Assembly (NCBI GenBank): GCA_964351995.1
Contig: CAYGQE010000013.1
Location: forward strand, 45,893 to 109,892
Source of the DNA: SZUA-35 sp964351995
GTDB lineage: Bacteria; Actinomycetota; Acidimicrobiia; Acidimicrobiales; SZUA-35
DNA: 64,000 nt
Direction: 5' to 3'
In this document: in pieces, positions 1 through 8,795 of the stretch
How the letters are laid out: each line of letters opens with the position of its first letter
Position numbering within the stretch: the first letter of the stretch is position 1
Program-made: the position numbers and the translations under genes
The notes under the pieces: model-generated
What the model was told of the DNA's origin: nothing
Databases searched by the model: none
What the model saw: only the letters and a program-made list of their open reading frames with translations

Positions 1-128
1 CGGCCCGCGCCGAGACTCGGGCCGACGTCGGCAATTCGTTCACCGTTGACGGCGATGTCGACACCATGCTGTGCCTCGCCGCCGGTGCCGTCGACGAGCG
101 TTGCATTGCGGATGACGAGATCGAACAT
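1..128 (-). CDS. N-acyl-D-amino-acid deacylase (amidohydrolase family 3), N-terminal fragment
   Basis: Only the first 42 codons lie in the window; the gene continues past the left edge. Reading leftward from the ATG at 128, the protein begins MFDLVIRNATLVDGTGG and continues with DIAVNGERIADVGPSLG. This is the N-terminal beta-sandwich of D-aminoacylase-type amidohydrolases, which remove N-acyl groups from D-amino acids. The same pattern opens the full-length paralogue at 25062-26780 (MYDLILRNGTVVDGTG). An AGGGGG Shine-Dalgarno run lies just upstream of the ATG. The metal-binding HxH motif is outside the window, so activity cannot be judged. Confidence 0.8.
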   Translation of the reverse strand, partial: MFDLVIRNATLVDGTGGEAQHGVDIAVNGERIADVGPSLGAG

Positions 129-265
129 GGAGCCCCCTGGATGAACGACCGAATCTACTTGTCCTCGCGGACCGCAGGGAAATGCACTCATGCGAAATCA
201 CTCCTTGGCAGAAGCGGCAGGAAGCCTCCCCGCGCCATGGCGTGCGCCGCCTACGATCGCTCCGC

Positions 266-1006
266 ATGTACGACCCCGTCAAGGACGGCGTGGCGAAGAC
301 CGTCGAGTCCGTTGCCTACACCGAGGTTCCTCCGCCAGAACCGCTCAATGACCTCGTGCACTGCTTCTGGGAACTGAAGTCGGCGAGCCAGCTCGACGAG
401 GACTTCACGCTGCACGCCGTCCCTGACGCTTGCGTCAACTTGTTGTTCGACCAGGGCGACCCCCGCATCGCTGGTGTCACGCAGCTGCAGACGACGCCGA
501 CGGCCCTCGACCTCGGCCGGTCATTTCACTTTGCGGGGATCCAACTGTTCCCCGGTGTCTGGCGGGGTGATCCTGAAGCCTCGGTCGATCACTACGTCGG
601 AGAGCCATACGAAGGCTCGTTGCCATTGGTCGAGGTCGGTGAGGCGGCGGCTGACCTCGATTTCGCTGGCAAGAGCGCCGTGTTCTCTGAGTTCGTCCAC
701 CGCCTTCTCGACGCCGGCCTCGTCGCCCCGAATCCCGTGACTGCAGCGATCCTGCGAAACCTCGACGAGATCCGCAGCGTTGCCGACATGGCCGAGGTCG
801 CAGCGATGTCGCCTCGGCAACTGCAGCGTGCGCTGAAGGCGACTACCGGCTTCACGCCGCATGATCTCTGGAAGGTCTTGCGGGTGCAGCAATCGTTCCG
901 CAACGACTACCTGCTGCTGTTCGCTGACCAGTCGCACTTCACCCATTCGTTCCGCAAGCTGACCGGCTACACACCCGGCCAGTTCAAGAAGTCGTTTGAT
1001 GTCTGA
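266..1006 (+). CDS. AraC-family transcriptional regulator
   Basis: A 246-residue DNA-binding regulator. The C-terminal third (about residues 165-243) carries the two helix-turn-helix motifs of the AraC/XylS type: MSPRQLQRALKATTGFTPHD, then the conserved FADQSHFTHSFRKLTGYTPGQF. The N-terminal part (about 10-150) contains HCFWELKS and a V-P-D-x-C-V-N-L-L-F segment, as in regulators with a DUF6597-type ligand-binding domain. An upstream in-frame ATG exists at 182, but I chose 266 because a TACGAT -10-like hexamer (252-257) lies eight bases before it and the extension looks non-coding. It is divergent from the D-aminoacylase at the left edge, which it may control. The ligand is unknown. Confidence 0.85.
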   Translation: MYDPVKDGVAKTVESVAYTEVPPPEPLNDLVHCFWELKSASQLDEDFTLHAVPDACVNLLFDQGDPRIAGVTQLQTTPTALDLGRSFHFAGIQLFPGVWRGDPEASVDHYVGEPYEGSLPLVEVGEAAADLDFAGKSAVFSEFVHRLLDAGLVAPNPVTAAILRNLDEIRSVADMAEVAAMSPRQLQRALKATTGFTPHDLWKVLRVQQSFRNDYLLLFADQSHFTHSFRKLTGYTPGQFKKSFDV

Positions 1007-1031
1007 GATCGACGATCTTCGCCAGTCCCGC

Positions 1032-2594
1032 TCAGTTGACGGAGCGTTCGCGCCCCTCCCAGTACGGCTTGCGTAGCTCGACCTTCAGGATCTTGCCGGA
1101 CGGGTTGCGCGGGATTTCTGCGATGCGCTCGACGGCCGACGGCAACTTGAAGCGTGCGAGCCGTTCGGCGCAGTGAGCGATGATGTCCTCCTGGCTCGGA
1201 TCGGCGCCCTCTGCTGGCACGATCAGTGCCAGCGGCGACTCACCCCAGCGTTCGCTGGGAACGCCGATCACCGCCACGTCGGCCACGTCGGGGTGCGACA
1301 CGATGGCGTTCTCGATCTCGGCGGGGTACACGTTCTCGCCACCTGAAACGATCATGTCTTTGACGCGGTCGTGGATGAAGAGATACCCGTCGTCCATGTA
1401 GCCGGCGTCGCCGGTGCTGAACCAGCCGAGACCGTCGCCGGTCCGACCCTCCGGGAAGGCGTTGCTCGTCGCCTCGGGGTTGCGCCAGTATCCCTTCAGG
1501 TTCTGATGCGTGCGGACCCAGATCTCGCCCACCTCGCCGTCGGCGACGTCGGTGCCGTCGGCGCCGACGATGCGCATCTCGACACCGTCGACCGGCTTGC
1601 CAGCGGCGCGCAACAGCTTCGCTCGGGGCCCACCCGGATCGTGGTCCTCGGGCATCAGCATCGTGACGACACCCGTGGTCTCGGTGAGGCCATAGACCTG
1701 GGCGTGGTCGCACTTGAGCAGTGCCATGGATGCGACGAGTGCATCTTCGCTGATCGGCGATGCGCCGTAGAGGATCTGTTCGAGAGACGAGAAGTCGACA
1801 TCGGACGAACCGGGGATCATCGGGAGCACCTGCAACAGCGCGGGGACCATGAAGGCCGCCGTCACCCCGTGGCCGGGGATGTCGGCAAGGATCCGACCCG
1901 GGTCGACATCGCGATGCACGACGTTGGTTGTGCCGTTCATGAGCCCGGCGATGGCGACGCCGCTGCCGCCGATGTGGAACATGGGCAGCACGTGTAGCAA
2001 GACGCTGTCGGCGTTGATCGCAAGCATCTCGCTGACCGGCACCATCGTGGTGTCGAAGTTGCGGTTGCTCAACTCGGCACCCTTCGGCAAGCCGGTCGTA
2101 CCCGAGGTGTAGAGCTGCGAGGCGGTGTCGTCGAGGTCGACTGGGGTGTTCGGGTCGTCGGTGGACGCATCGGCGATCCAGTCGACGTAGGAGGTGTAGC
2201 GGCCGTCACCGTTGACCTCGATGATCACCGGATCGCTCGGCAGGTCCATCTTGGCGAGATGATCGAGGAACTCGCCCTCGACGAACACGACCTTCGCCTC
2301 GGCGTTGTCGAGGATGTACGCCATCTCCGGCGGGGCCAACCGCCAGTTCACTGCGACGGGCACAGCGTTCAACTTCGCCGCCCCCATGAGCAGGGTGAAG
2401 TACTCGGGGATGTTCTTGCCGATGAAGCCGACACGGTCCTGTGCACCGACGCCAGCGGCCGCCAAGGCGTTGGCGACCCGGGAACTCTCTTCGTGGAGCT
2501 CGCCGTAGGTGAGCGTTCGATCATCGCAGACGATCGCGGGCTTGTCGGGGCGTTCGGCTGCTTGGGTGCGAGCGATCTCTGCGATCGTGAACAT
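1032..2594 (-). CDS. Acyl-CoA synthetase (AMP-dependent fatty-acid-CoA ligase)
   Basis: A 520-residue ANL-superfamily ligase that activates a carboxylic acid as acyl-AMP and transfers it to CoA. The P-loop motif YTSGTTGLPKG is at about residues 162-172. GLTETTG and the hinge region GWFSTGD follow, and the catalytic lysine motif NPSGKILK is near the C-terminus, so all core motifs are intact. I placed the start at the ATG at 2594 (MFTIAEIARTQ) because AGGAG lies just upstream; the in-frame extension to 2672 has no family similarity. The chain length of the substrate cannot be read from sequence. A second ligase of the same superfamily is at 60547-62106. Confidence 0.92.
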   Translation of the reverse strand: MFTIAEIARTQAAERPDKPAIVCDDRTLTYGELHEESSRVANALAAAGVGAQDRVGFIGKNIPEYFTLLMGAAKLNAVPVAVNWRLAPPEMAYILDNAEAKVVFVEGEFLDHLAKMDLPSDPVIIEVNGDGRYTSYVDWIADASTDDPNTPVDLDDTASQLYTSGTTGLPKGAELSNRNFDTTMVPVSEMLAINADSVLLHVLPMFHIGGSGVAIAGLMNGTTNVVHRDVDPGRILADIPGHGVTAAFMVPALLQVLPMIPGSSDVDFSSLEQILYGASPISEDALVASMALLKCDHAQVYGLTETTGVVTMLMPEDHDPGGPRAKLLRAAGKPVDGVEMRIVGADGTDVADGEVGEIWVRTHQNLKGYWRNPEATSNAFPEGRTGDGLGWFSTGDAGYMDDGYLFIHDRVKDMIVSGGENVYPAEIENAIVSHPDVADVAVIGVPSERWGESPLALIVPAEGADPSQEDIIAHCAERLARFKLPSAVERIAEIPRNPSGKILKVELRKPYWEGRERSVN

Positions 2595-2692
2595 GTCGAT
2601 GCTCCTGTGGGTCGTGACCTCCGTCGTCGGTGTGACGCCAGACACGTGTGACGATAGACGAGCAAACGACACGCGTTCGAGCCGGCGGCTGC

Positions 2693-3508
2693 TCAGGCAG
2701 GTGTCGGACTACGAAGGGTGTAAACGAGAGGCTCGAGCTTGCCAAGCATCTGGAACAGCTCCCAGTGGAGGTTGGCTTCGACGTGTTGGAAGATGGCCAA
2801 CCCGTGTTCGGCAATGATCTCGTCCGAGCGCCGACGAAGACGGGCCAGGCGGAGCATCGCCTTCGACAGAGGTTGGGAGCGCTCCTCGCCGTGCTCACGC
2901 CACTCGGTGCCAATCGAGCGGACGGTATCGATGTCGAAACCGGCGTCTGTGAAACGAGCTTCCAACCACGTTCGATCGAGGTTCTGCTCGATGTTGCCCA
3001 TGTGGTGTCGCATCATCAGACGCTCGTCGGTGCTCATTGCATCGGTCATGACGGTGGTGAACAACACCATCGGTGCGCCTGGCTTGGTGACCCGAGCCAG
3101 CTGGTCAAGGGCTCCCGTCACGTCGTCGACCTGCTCGAACACGTCCCGGCACCAGACGAGGTCGATCGAGTTGTCGCGAATGGGCATCGACTGAATGGTC
3201 GCTTCGTGGATCTCGATGCGTTGCGCCAACGATGCAGCCTCGACCATCGCCCGTGCTCGCTCGATGTGGAGGGGTACCGGTTCGACGCCGACTCCGGTGA
3301 TGTCGAAACGTTGAGCGAGTTCGACCAGATGCGCGCCGTCTCGGCAACCAGCATCGAGCACGACGAAGCCAGTTTCGAGCAGTGCGCCGGCGATCTCGAA
3401 CAGCTCGTCTGGGCCAGATGGGGACAGGCTTTGGTCCAGCGTGTCGTAGACATTCCAGGTAGCAGGGCCATACACGGTGGCGAGTCGTTCGAGATTCTCA
3501 GGAGGCAC
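2693..3508 (-). CDS. Class I SAM-dependent methyltransferase
   Basis: About 271 residues. The SAM-binding motif I is VLDAGCRDGAHL (about 50-61). It is followed by a GVEPVPLHIERAR segment and the post-motif DLVWCRDVFEQVDD, typical of Methyltransf_11 proteins. The C-terminal half is helical and probably defines substrate choice. The methyl acceptor is unknown. I prefer the GTG at 3508 because a CACACT -10-like box (3515-3520) sits six bases upstream. A TTG at 3556 would extend the protein by 16 residues and bring it close to the divergent channel gene. Confidence 0.8.
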   Translation of the reverse strand: MPPENLERLATVYGPATWNVYDTLDQSLSPSGPDELFEIAGALLETGFVVLDAGCRDGAHLVELAQRFDITGVGVEPVPLHIERARAMVEAASLAQRIEIHEATIQSMPIRDNSIDLVWCRDVFEQVDDVTGALDQLARVTKPGAPMVLFTTVMTDAMSTDERLMMRHHMGNIEQNLDRTWLEARFTDAGFDIDTVRSIGTEWREHGEERSQPLSKAMLRLARLRRRSDEIIAEHGLAIFQHVEANLHWELFQMLGKLEPLVYTLRSPTPA

Positions 3509-3653
3509 CCGTGCAGTGTGGTGCGGTTTGCGGAGTGCTGCGGGGAGATTCTTCAATTGTTACGGTTGTGTGACGGAGCTGTGGTACGTTGCGCCCCGTT
3601 CGGTCGAAAGGCGCAAACCGGGCATCTTCGTGCGGGCGGAGAACGAGGTTCCA

Positions 3654-4547
3654 GTGTTTACAAGACTTCCAGCCGCCGTCATGGTCGACGAGCCGTTCAT
3701 CACCCCGAATGCACTGCAGGCCACGCTGCACGGCGACACCGACACGATGCTTGTGCTCGTGATCCCCGTCGTCGTTCGGATCGCCGCCGTTCTCCTCGCT
3801 GCCGTTGTTGCGACCCGCGTCGTGCGGCGAGCCATCAGCCAAGTGGACGACCCCAGGGCCCAAAAGCAGCTTCTGTATTTCGCTCCGAAGCTGGTGCGCG
3901 TGTTGATCGTGGTCGGCGGGCTCGAGTTCGTTGGCATCGATGTCTCGGGGATGGCCGCCCTGCTCGCCACGATCGGGGTCACCGGCGCCGTTGCCTTCAC
4001 ACCCATCGGGCAGAACTTCGTGGCCGGAGCGATGATCACGATCGACGACCTCTATCGAGTCGGCGACGTGGTCACGGTGTCGGGCATCTTCGGGCGGGTC
4101 CGCTACAAGTCGGTTCTACGCACCGAACTCGAGTTGCCCGATGGTACGACGGCGTGGGTTCCCAATTCGCAGTTCCAAGAACTGCAGGTGCTGAACCACA
4201 GTCGCCTCGGAGGCAGCCGCATCTCTGTCGAGGTGCCACTGGATGGTTCGCCCGATCGTGCCGTTGCCCTGGACGCGATGAACGCAGCCATCAGCGGGTT
4301 GACCTGGGGAAGCTCGGGTCGACAGCCGTTCGTGGTTTTTGAACGAGTGGGTGGAGAAGCAATGTTCTTTCGGGCGTTTGCATGGATCGACGACCGCACG
4401 ACCGAGCCCTATTACTCCGGGCTCTTGTTGACCGCGCTGGTCGATGCACTCGAGGATGCCGGGCTGTCGGTTGGGCAGACCACGAACCTGTCCGTTGACA
4501 CCGTGGGGTCTCCCGACGATGCGGCGTCTGCTTTTCTTGCGCCTTGA
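3654..4547 (+). CDS. MscS-type mechanosensitive ion channel protein
   Basis: About 297 residues. Three hydrophobic segments come first (LVIPVVVRIAAVLLAAVVAT, then LVRVLIVVGGLEFVGI, then a pore-like helix with ALLATIGVTGAVAFTPIGQN). A beta domain follows with the MscS signature DLYRVGDVV, VSGIFGRV and WVPNSQF. It is a small channel expected to open under membrane tension and release solutes on osmotic downshock. The start is uncertain. A GTG at 3654 has GAGG five bases upstream, and an ATG at 3681 has no ribosome site. A TACGTT at 3585-3590 could be the -10 of a leadered transcript. It is divergent from the methyltransferase. Confidence 0.85.
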   Translation: MFTRLPAAVMVDEPFITPNALQATLHGDTDTMLVLVIPVVVRIAAVLLAAVVATRVVRRAISQVDDPRAQKQLLYFAPKLVRVLIVVGGLEFVGIDVSGMAALLATIGVTGAVAFTPIGQNFVAGAMITIDDLYRVGDVVTVSGIFGRVRYKSVLRTELELPDGTTAWVPNSQFQELQVLNHSRLGGSRISVEVPLDGSPDRAVALDAMNAAISGLTWGSSGRQPFVVFERVGGEAMFFRAFAWIDDRTTEPYYSGLLLTALVDALEDAGLSVGQTTNLSVDTVGSPDDAASAFLAP

Positions 4548-4569
4548 GTGCTGCGTGTCGTGATCGAGT

Positions 4570-5892
4570 TCAGTCTGTTGATGCAGCTCTTCTCGCCGCT
4601 TCGATGCGTTCGGTGGTCAGCCTCGGGGCGGCGAAGAACAGCAGCATGAGCTGCGCGCTTCCGGCGATGAGCCAGGGCAGTCGCAAGGCGAGTTCTCGAG
4701 AGCCCAGCCGCTCAGCCACGAGCATGATGAGTCCGGCCAGCAGGGCTCCGAGAGGCATCGATCCCCATGCGAAGAACCGGTAGACGCTGTTCACTCTGCC
4801 GAGAAGATGATCGGGGATGATTGTTTGGCGCAATGAAACGGTGATCACGTTCCACAGCACAGCGACGAACATGAAGAGGGCGAACATGACCCAGACGATT
4901 GGCCAGAACGAAACGAGCCCCGTGGTGATCGAGGTGAGCCCGCCAACGATCAAGGTCACCCACAGCGATCGCCCAGAGCCGAGTCTCTTCGCTACGGCCG
5001 ATGCTGACCAACCGCCGACGACGCCACCAGCGGCCCCTGCGGTGGAGAGCAGCGCGAATTCGAGTGTGGACGTTTGCAGAATCTCCTGGGCGAACAGCAC
5101 CAGCGTCGCCCCGGAAAGGGCTCCGAGCAGATTGAGCAGGCCGAGAATGATGGCCAGTGGCCGAAGGAGTTCGTGACTCCAGAGCCAGGAGAAGCCAATG
5201 CGTAGCTCGGTCTTCCATGGTTTGCGATCAACCACGGCAGCCTTCGGCACCGACCGAGGGATCAGGAAGATCAGGAGTGCAGAGAGACCGAAGGAGACCG
5301 CATCGAAGAAGAACGGGGCGGAGAATGCAACCGCCAGGAGGGCGGCGCCGACGGCGGGGCCGATCAAGGTGTTCGTGACTTGCTCAGCGCTCCAGAGCCG
5401 GCCGTTCGCCCGCTCGAGATGTTCGTCGGCCACGAGCGAGGGCATGATCGTTTGCGCCGTGTTGTCGTACAGAACTTCCGCAGTTCCGAGCACCACCGTG
5501 GCCATCAGAAGGACGCCGTAGAGGCCAAGGTTCGTCGTGATCACGAGCTCAGGGTCATCGAGGGATTCAGGGGAAGGGAGCGCGCTGGTTTCGGAGAGCA
5601 CGAGCAGGCCGACGGCCACGGTGACCGCTGCTCGGGCGGCGTTCGCCATCACCATCAGCTTCCGCCGTTCGTACCGGTCGGTGATGACACCGGCGGGAAG
5701 GCTGAACAGAAGCCACGGCAGCCGCTGAGCTACCGCCACGAGTGCGATCAGCAGTGGATTGCGCGTGACCGCCGATGCGAGCCACGGGTAGGCCAGTTGG
5801 CCGACGCCATCACCCATGTTCGAGATCGTGCTGGCACTGAAGAGTTTCCGGTAGGAGAGACCAAGGGAAGTCTTGGCCGAGGGATCGTGCAC
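4570..5892 (-). CDS. MFS transporter
   Basis: About 440 residues with roughly twelve hydrophobic segments. Between the second and third helices is the MFS motif GVITDRYERRKLM. The overall pattern fits the DHA3/MFS_3 drug-efflux-like group (TIMPSLV, RANGRLWSAEQVTNTLIGPAVGA). It is likely a proton-driven exporter in the cytoplasmic membrane; the substrate is unknown. I chose the GTG at 5892 because TACGCT (5899-5904) lies six bases before it. An ATG at 5937 would place the start three bases from the divergent neighbour and has no promoter or ribosome site of its own. Confidence 0.85.
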   Translation of the reverse strand: MHDPSAKTSLGLSYRKLFSASTISNMGDGVGQLAYPWLASAVTRNPLLIALVAVAQRLPWLLFSLPAGVITDRYERRKLMVMANAARAAVTVAVGLLVLSETSALPSPESLDDPELVITTNLGLYGVLLMATVVLGTAEVLYDNTAQTIMPSLVADEHLERANGRLWSAEQVTNTLIGPAVGAALLAVAFSAPFFFDAVSFGLSALLIFLIPRSVPKAAVVDRKPWKTELRIGFSWLWSHELLRPLAIILGLLNLLGALSGATLVLFAQEILQTSTLEFALLSTAGAAGGVVGGWSASAVAKRLGSGRSLWVTLIVGGLTSITTGLVSFWPIVWVMFALFMFVAVLWNVITVSLRQTIIPDHLLGRVNSVYRFFAWGSMPLGALLAGLIMLVAERLGSRELALRLPWLIAGSAQLMLLFFAAPRLTTERIEAARRAASTD

Positions 5893-5898
5893 CGGCAG

Positions 5899-5934
5899 AG
5901 CGTACGCCCGGCGCTGCCAGCTTTCTTCTAGGGT
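5899..5934. promoter_or_regulatory. Back-to-back leaderless promoters between the MFS gene and a divergent gene
   Basis: Two -10 hexamers face away from each other. TACGCT on the minus strand (5899-5904) lies six bases before the GTG at 5892, and TAGGGT on the plus strand (5929-5934) lies six bases before the GTG at 5941. Only 24 bases separate the boxes, so each -35 region must overlap the opposite promoter. This implies that the two genes compete for polymerase or are co-regulated. Confidence 0.6.
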
Positions 5935-5940
5935 CATGGC

Positions 5941-6879
5941 GTGGCAGGACTGGAACGTTTGCGGCTGTCTTCGAAGCGAAGTGAGGCGTCCAGTCTCTTG
6001 AGTGTTGACTCTCCAGCGGTGCTCTCCGACCTCGGAGCGACCGCCGCCTGGTGGACCTGTCATGACGAAGGCGACCTCGACGCAATGGTGTCACTTGTCG
6101 TCGTCAGAGATGGTCAGTGGAAGATCGAGCCCCTTGTGTTTGAACGTGGCGGCACCGAGCGCACCGACGCCGAGGCGTTGGCCCGAGCCGGCGACACGGT
6201 GTTCGTGTTCGGCTCGAACTTCACCGACAGATCGGGCTCGTTTGATGACCGCCGGGCGTTCGTCGGGAGATTCTCTGAGAGTGCTGCGGTGACGGGGTCT
6301 GGTCAGCCGGAGGTGCTCGACCTGGGCCGGGGCTTGGTGGATCTCGTGTGGTCGGCGCTTGCAAGCGTCGATCTGCTCCGAAGCGACAGTTCCGATGATT
6401 TGGTCAACATCGAGGGCGCTGGTGTTGTGGGCTCCGATCTGTTCGTGGGCCTCCGGTGGCCGGTGACTGTCGATGGGCAGCCGCTGCTGGTGCGAATCGC
6501 CAATGGTGCCACGGCGCTGTCGGCGCCGCATTGGTCGGCTGCGACGATCGAGTCGCTGGAGGCCTCAGCGGTGGTGGTCGACGTTGGGGCCACGCGTAAG
6601 CGGCCCGCCGGTGTTCGGGGGTTGACCGTCGTCGATGATGCGATGCATCTGATCGTCGGTCAGACCGACCGCAGCCTGGCAGCCAAGAAAGTGAAGGCTG
6701 CCGGCTCTCGTCATGTCGTGGTGCACGAGATCAGTGCGGGGCGAGCGGCCTCGAGTGGGATCGAACAGTTCGAAGGGTTCCGCAAGGTCGAGGGTGTCGC
6801 TCCCGCGCCCGACCGGCGCTGGCTGTATGCGCTGGACGATGAGGATGCCGTCGTGTTGGTGTTGTCCCACGACCCCTGA
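5941..6879 (+). CDS. Hypothetical protein, possibly a beta-propeller of DUF3616 type
   Basis: 312 residues with no signal peptide or membrane segment. It has repeated beta-rich segments: TVFVFGSNFTDRSGSF, RAFVGRFS, GSDLFVGLRWPV and RRWLYALDDEDAVVLVL. Near the end, EGFRKVEGVAPAPDRRWLYA resembles the closing blade of DUF3616-type propellers. This family assignment is tentative. The start GTG at 5941 is supported by TAGGGT six bases upstream. It ends tail to tail with the DUF3152 protein, only 18 bases away. I cannot assign a reaction. Confidence 0.7.
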   Translation: MAGLERLRLSSKRSEASSLLSVDSPAVLSDLGATAAWWTCHDEGDLDAMVSLVVVRDGQWKIEPLVFERGGTERTDAEALARAGDTVFVFGSNFTDRSGSFDDRRAFVGRFSESAAVTGSGQPEVLDLGRGLVDLVWSALASVDLLRSDSSDDLVNIEGAGVVGSDLFVGLRWPVTVDGQPLLVRIANGATALSAPHWSAATIESLEASAVVVDVGATRKRPAGVRGLTVVDDAMHLIVGQTDRSLAAKKVKAAGSRHVVVHEISAGRAASSGIEQFEGFRKVEGVAPAPDRRWLYALDDEDAVVLVLSHDP

Positions 6880-6897
6880 CCCCGGGCCTGACCAACG

Positions 6898-7887
6898 TCA
6901 GCCGGGGTATGGCCAGCCGTTGGGAACGCAGTCCTGCAGGGATTTGGTTTGCTGCTGCATGACCGGTGCCAACTCGCCTCGGCCGCCGCAGTTGACGTGT
7001 CCGTAGCCCAGGAAGTGGCCCATCTCGTGATTGATGAGGTACGCCCGGTACTCAACGAGGGAGGCAGACCAGAATGTCGTGGCGCCCGCCCACCGGTCAC
7101 TGTTCAAGTTCAGCGATCTGCCATTTCGGCACGACAGACGGCCGCCAGTTCGCAACGGCAAGCAGCGCGCATCGACGGTCGACGGCGAAGCAAGCCGGAT
7201 GCGGACATCGGCGTCTTCAGGATCCACCACGAGTTGGAACCGGACGGTCCCCGCACCAGCCCAGCTGCGAGGGTCGGCGAGAATTGAGACGATCTGTTGT
7301 CGGGTTTCTTCCGGCGACCAGCTGAGAGACGGCTCGATCTCGACGCTGAACCTGGTGATCGGCCCCGATCTGCCAACTGGCCTGGTCAGAGGCGGTCCTG
7401 CTGGAGCAACGTGCTCTCCCGGGAAACGGTGCTCGGCCACGAACTCGGAACTGTCGGCGAAGTGGCGCAGCACCCACAGACGCGTGAAGGTTCCGGTCGT
7501 GAGTCCGCTGGTCCAAAAGTCGAGGCCGGTCGGATCAGGTTCGCGGTCGAGCACATTGTGGTACAGCGTTTCGACGAACCGGTGCGTCGTGGTGTCGCCG
7601 TAGGTGGCGACGAACTCCGGGGACTGACTCATGTGGTCGGCAATGCGAGCGAGCGTGTCGCCGCTGTTGTATCGGTCGATCCAGTATCGAGCGCCCCCGA
7701 TATCGGGCTCGCGGTCGAAGATCGCGTAGTAGAGCCGCAGGAGATCGGCGTGCGGCTGCCGGAAGTCGGCGGCGGTGGTGATCTCGTCGAGGGCGGTGGC
7801 CTCGGTTGTCGTTGCTGTTGCGGCACCGGGAAGGAGCACTGCAGTCATCAGCATCAGGGCGCCGAGGATGTGGCGACGTCGCAGCAC
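6898..7887 (-). CDS. Secreted DUF4214-DUF3152 protein with metzincin-like HExxH site
   Basis: 329 residues. The N-terminus VLRRRHILGALMLMTAVLLPG is an arginine-rich signal peptide ending near ATATT. Residues of about 45-120 form DUF4214 repeats (LYYAIFDREPDIGGARYW, then LYHNVLDREPDPTGLDFW). The C-terminal part matches DUF3152, with HEMGHFLGYGH at about 287-297 followed by a cysteine pair. This HExxHxxGxxH pattern is a zinc site of metzincin type, so I infer a secreted metallopeptidase. The GTG at 7887 is the likely start; the open frame extends another 184 codons over the divergent methyltransferase without similarity. DUF4214 recurs in the protein at 34490-35575. Confidence 0.82.
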   Translation of the reverse strand: MLRRRHILGALMLMTAVLLPGAATATTTEATALDEITTAADFRQPHADLLRLYYAIFDREPDIGGARYWIDRYNSGDTLARIADHMSQSPEFVATYGDTTTHRFVETLYHNVLDREPDPTGLDFWTSGLTTGTFTRLWVLRHFADSSEFVAEHRFPGEHVAPAGPPLTRPVGRSGPITRFSVEIEPSLSWSPEETRQQIVSILADPRSWAGAGTVRFQLVVDPEDADVRIRLASPSTVDARCLPLRTGGRLSCRNGRSLNLNSDRWAGATTFWSASLVEYRAYLINHEMGHFLGYGHVNCGGRGELAPVMQQQTKSLQDCVPNGWPYPG

Positions 7888-7932
7888 GATGGACGAGTCT
7901 GGACCAGCCGATCGAGGGTGGCAAGGATGGGG

Positions 7933-7938
7933 TAGCGT
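7933..7938 (+). promoter_or_regulatory. Leaderless -10 box TAGCGT
   Basis: TAGCGT ends six bases before the GTG at 7945, and no Shine-Dalgarno sequence is present. The distance places the transcription start at or next to the start codon. Confidence 0.55.
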
Positions 7939-7944
7939 TTCGCC

Positions 7945-8730
7945 GTGTTTGCCGATCGTCGCCGGACCTTTGATGAGGCTGCCAGCATCTACCACGACGC
8001 TCGCCCTCAGTATCCCGCTCAGATCATCGATCGTCTGATGGACCTGCTTCCGCCCGAGCCGCAGGTCGTGGAGATCGGGCCGGGGACCGGCCAAGCCACA
8101 GAGCCGATGTTGCGACGCGGAGCGACGGTCCGGGCAATCGAGATCGGCCCGAAGCTGGCGCTGCAGTTGGCGCGGCGGCTCGGTGACTTCGTGGAAAACG
8201 AGCAGCTCGAGGTGGTCGTTGCCGACTTCGAGACCGCCGAACCCCATCACCCCGCAGTCGACGCTGTTGTCTGCGCCACGGCCTTTCACTGGATCTCGCC
8301 GACGGAGCAGTTGATCCGGCCCCGCCGCTGGCTCACACCGAAGGGGCGCCTCGCCATCATCGACACGATGCAGGTGGCGAGCCCGAACGATGGTGGCTAC
8401 TTCGCTGCTGCCCAATCGATCTACGAGCGCTATGAACAAGCGACCGGTGGCCCCTCATACGACCCTCGCACCGTGACGCCGGTGATCCACGAGCGCATGA
8501 GCGGTGACCGTTCATGCATCGAGGTCACCCTGGATCGTTGCCGATGGGATCAGACGTACGACGCCCCGGCGTATCGGGCGCTGCTGAACACCTACAGCGG
8601 CACGTTGGCCATGGCCGAGCCGGCTCGCACTGCGATGGTCGACGAACTCGTGCGACTGGTCGATGACATGGGTGGAACGGTCACGCGTCCATTGGTGATC
8701 ACGCTGGCGACCTGTCGTTTCGCCACCTGA
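7945..8730 (+). CDS. Class I SAM-dependent methyltransferase
   Basis: 261 residues. It opens with FADRRRTFDEAASIYHDARPQYP, a lead-in common to Methyltransf_11/25 proteins. Motif I is VVEIGPGTGQAT (about 41-52). The motif near AVVCATAFHWISP fits trans-aconitate or ubiquinone-type methyltransferases. The acceptor is unknown. The start is GTG at 7945, with the -10 box TAGCGT six bases upstream. It is divergent from the DUF4214-DUF3152 gene with 57 bases between starts. Downstream lies the operator region of the ArsR gene. Confidence 0.85.
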   Translation: MFADRRRTFDEAASIYHDARPQYPAQIIDRLMDLLPPEPQVVEIGPGTGQATEPMLRRGATVRAIEIGPKLALQLARRLGDFVENEQLEVVVADFETAEPHHPAVDAVVCATAFHWISPTEQLIRPRRWLTPKGRLAIIDTMQVASPNDGGYFAAAQSIYERYEQATGGPSYDPRTVTPVIHERMSGDRSCIEVTLDRCRWDQTYDAPAYRALLNTYSGTLAMAEPARTAMVDELVRLVDDMGGTVTRPLVITLATCRFAT

Positions 8731-8759
8731 TTGCTCCGCTCGGTTCCAAAGGGTCGTTA

Positions 8760-8788
8760 TTGACAAATCGGTTTGTCTATTGCACAGT
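8760..8788 (+). promoter_or_regulatory. ArsR promoter with palindromic operator
   Basis: A perfect -35 TTGACA (8760-8765) is followed after 17 bases by CACAGT (8783-8788), and seven bases later by the ATG at 8796. GACAAA (8762-8767), TCGG, then TTTGTC (8772-8777) form an inverted repeat that overlaps the -35 and the spacer. This is the expected layout for autorepression by the ArsR protein encoded next. The binding itself is an inference. Confidence 0.6.
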
Positions 8789-8795
8789 TGGCGAG

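Noticed and set aside
2648..4342. Long plus-strand frame of 564 codons
   Set aside because: It runs antisense to the methyltransferase and through the channel gene, has no family motif and a basic, low-complexity composition. It is a shadow frame.
7888..8439. N-terminal extension of the DUF4214-DUF3152 frame
   Set aside because: It covers the divergent methyltransferase, has no similarity, and would put the signal peptide in the middle of the protein.
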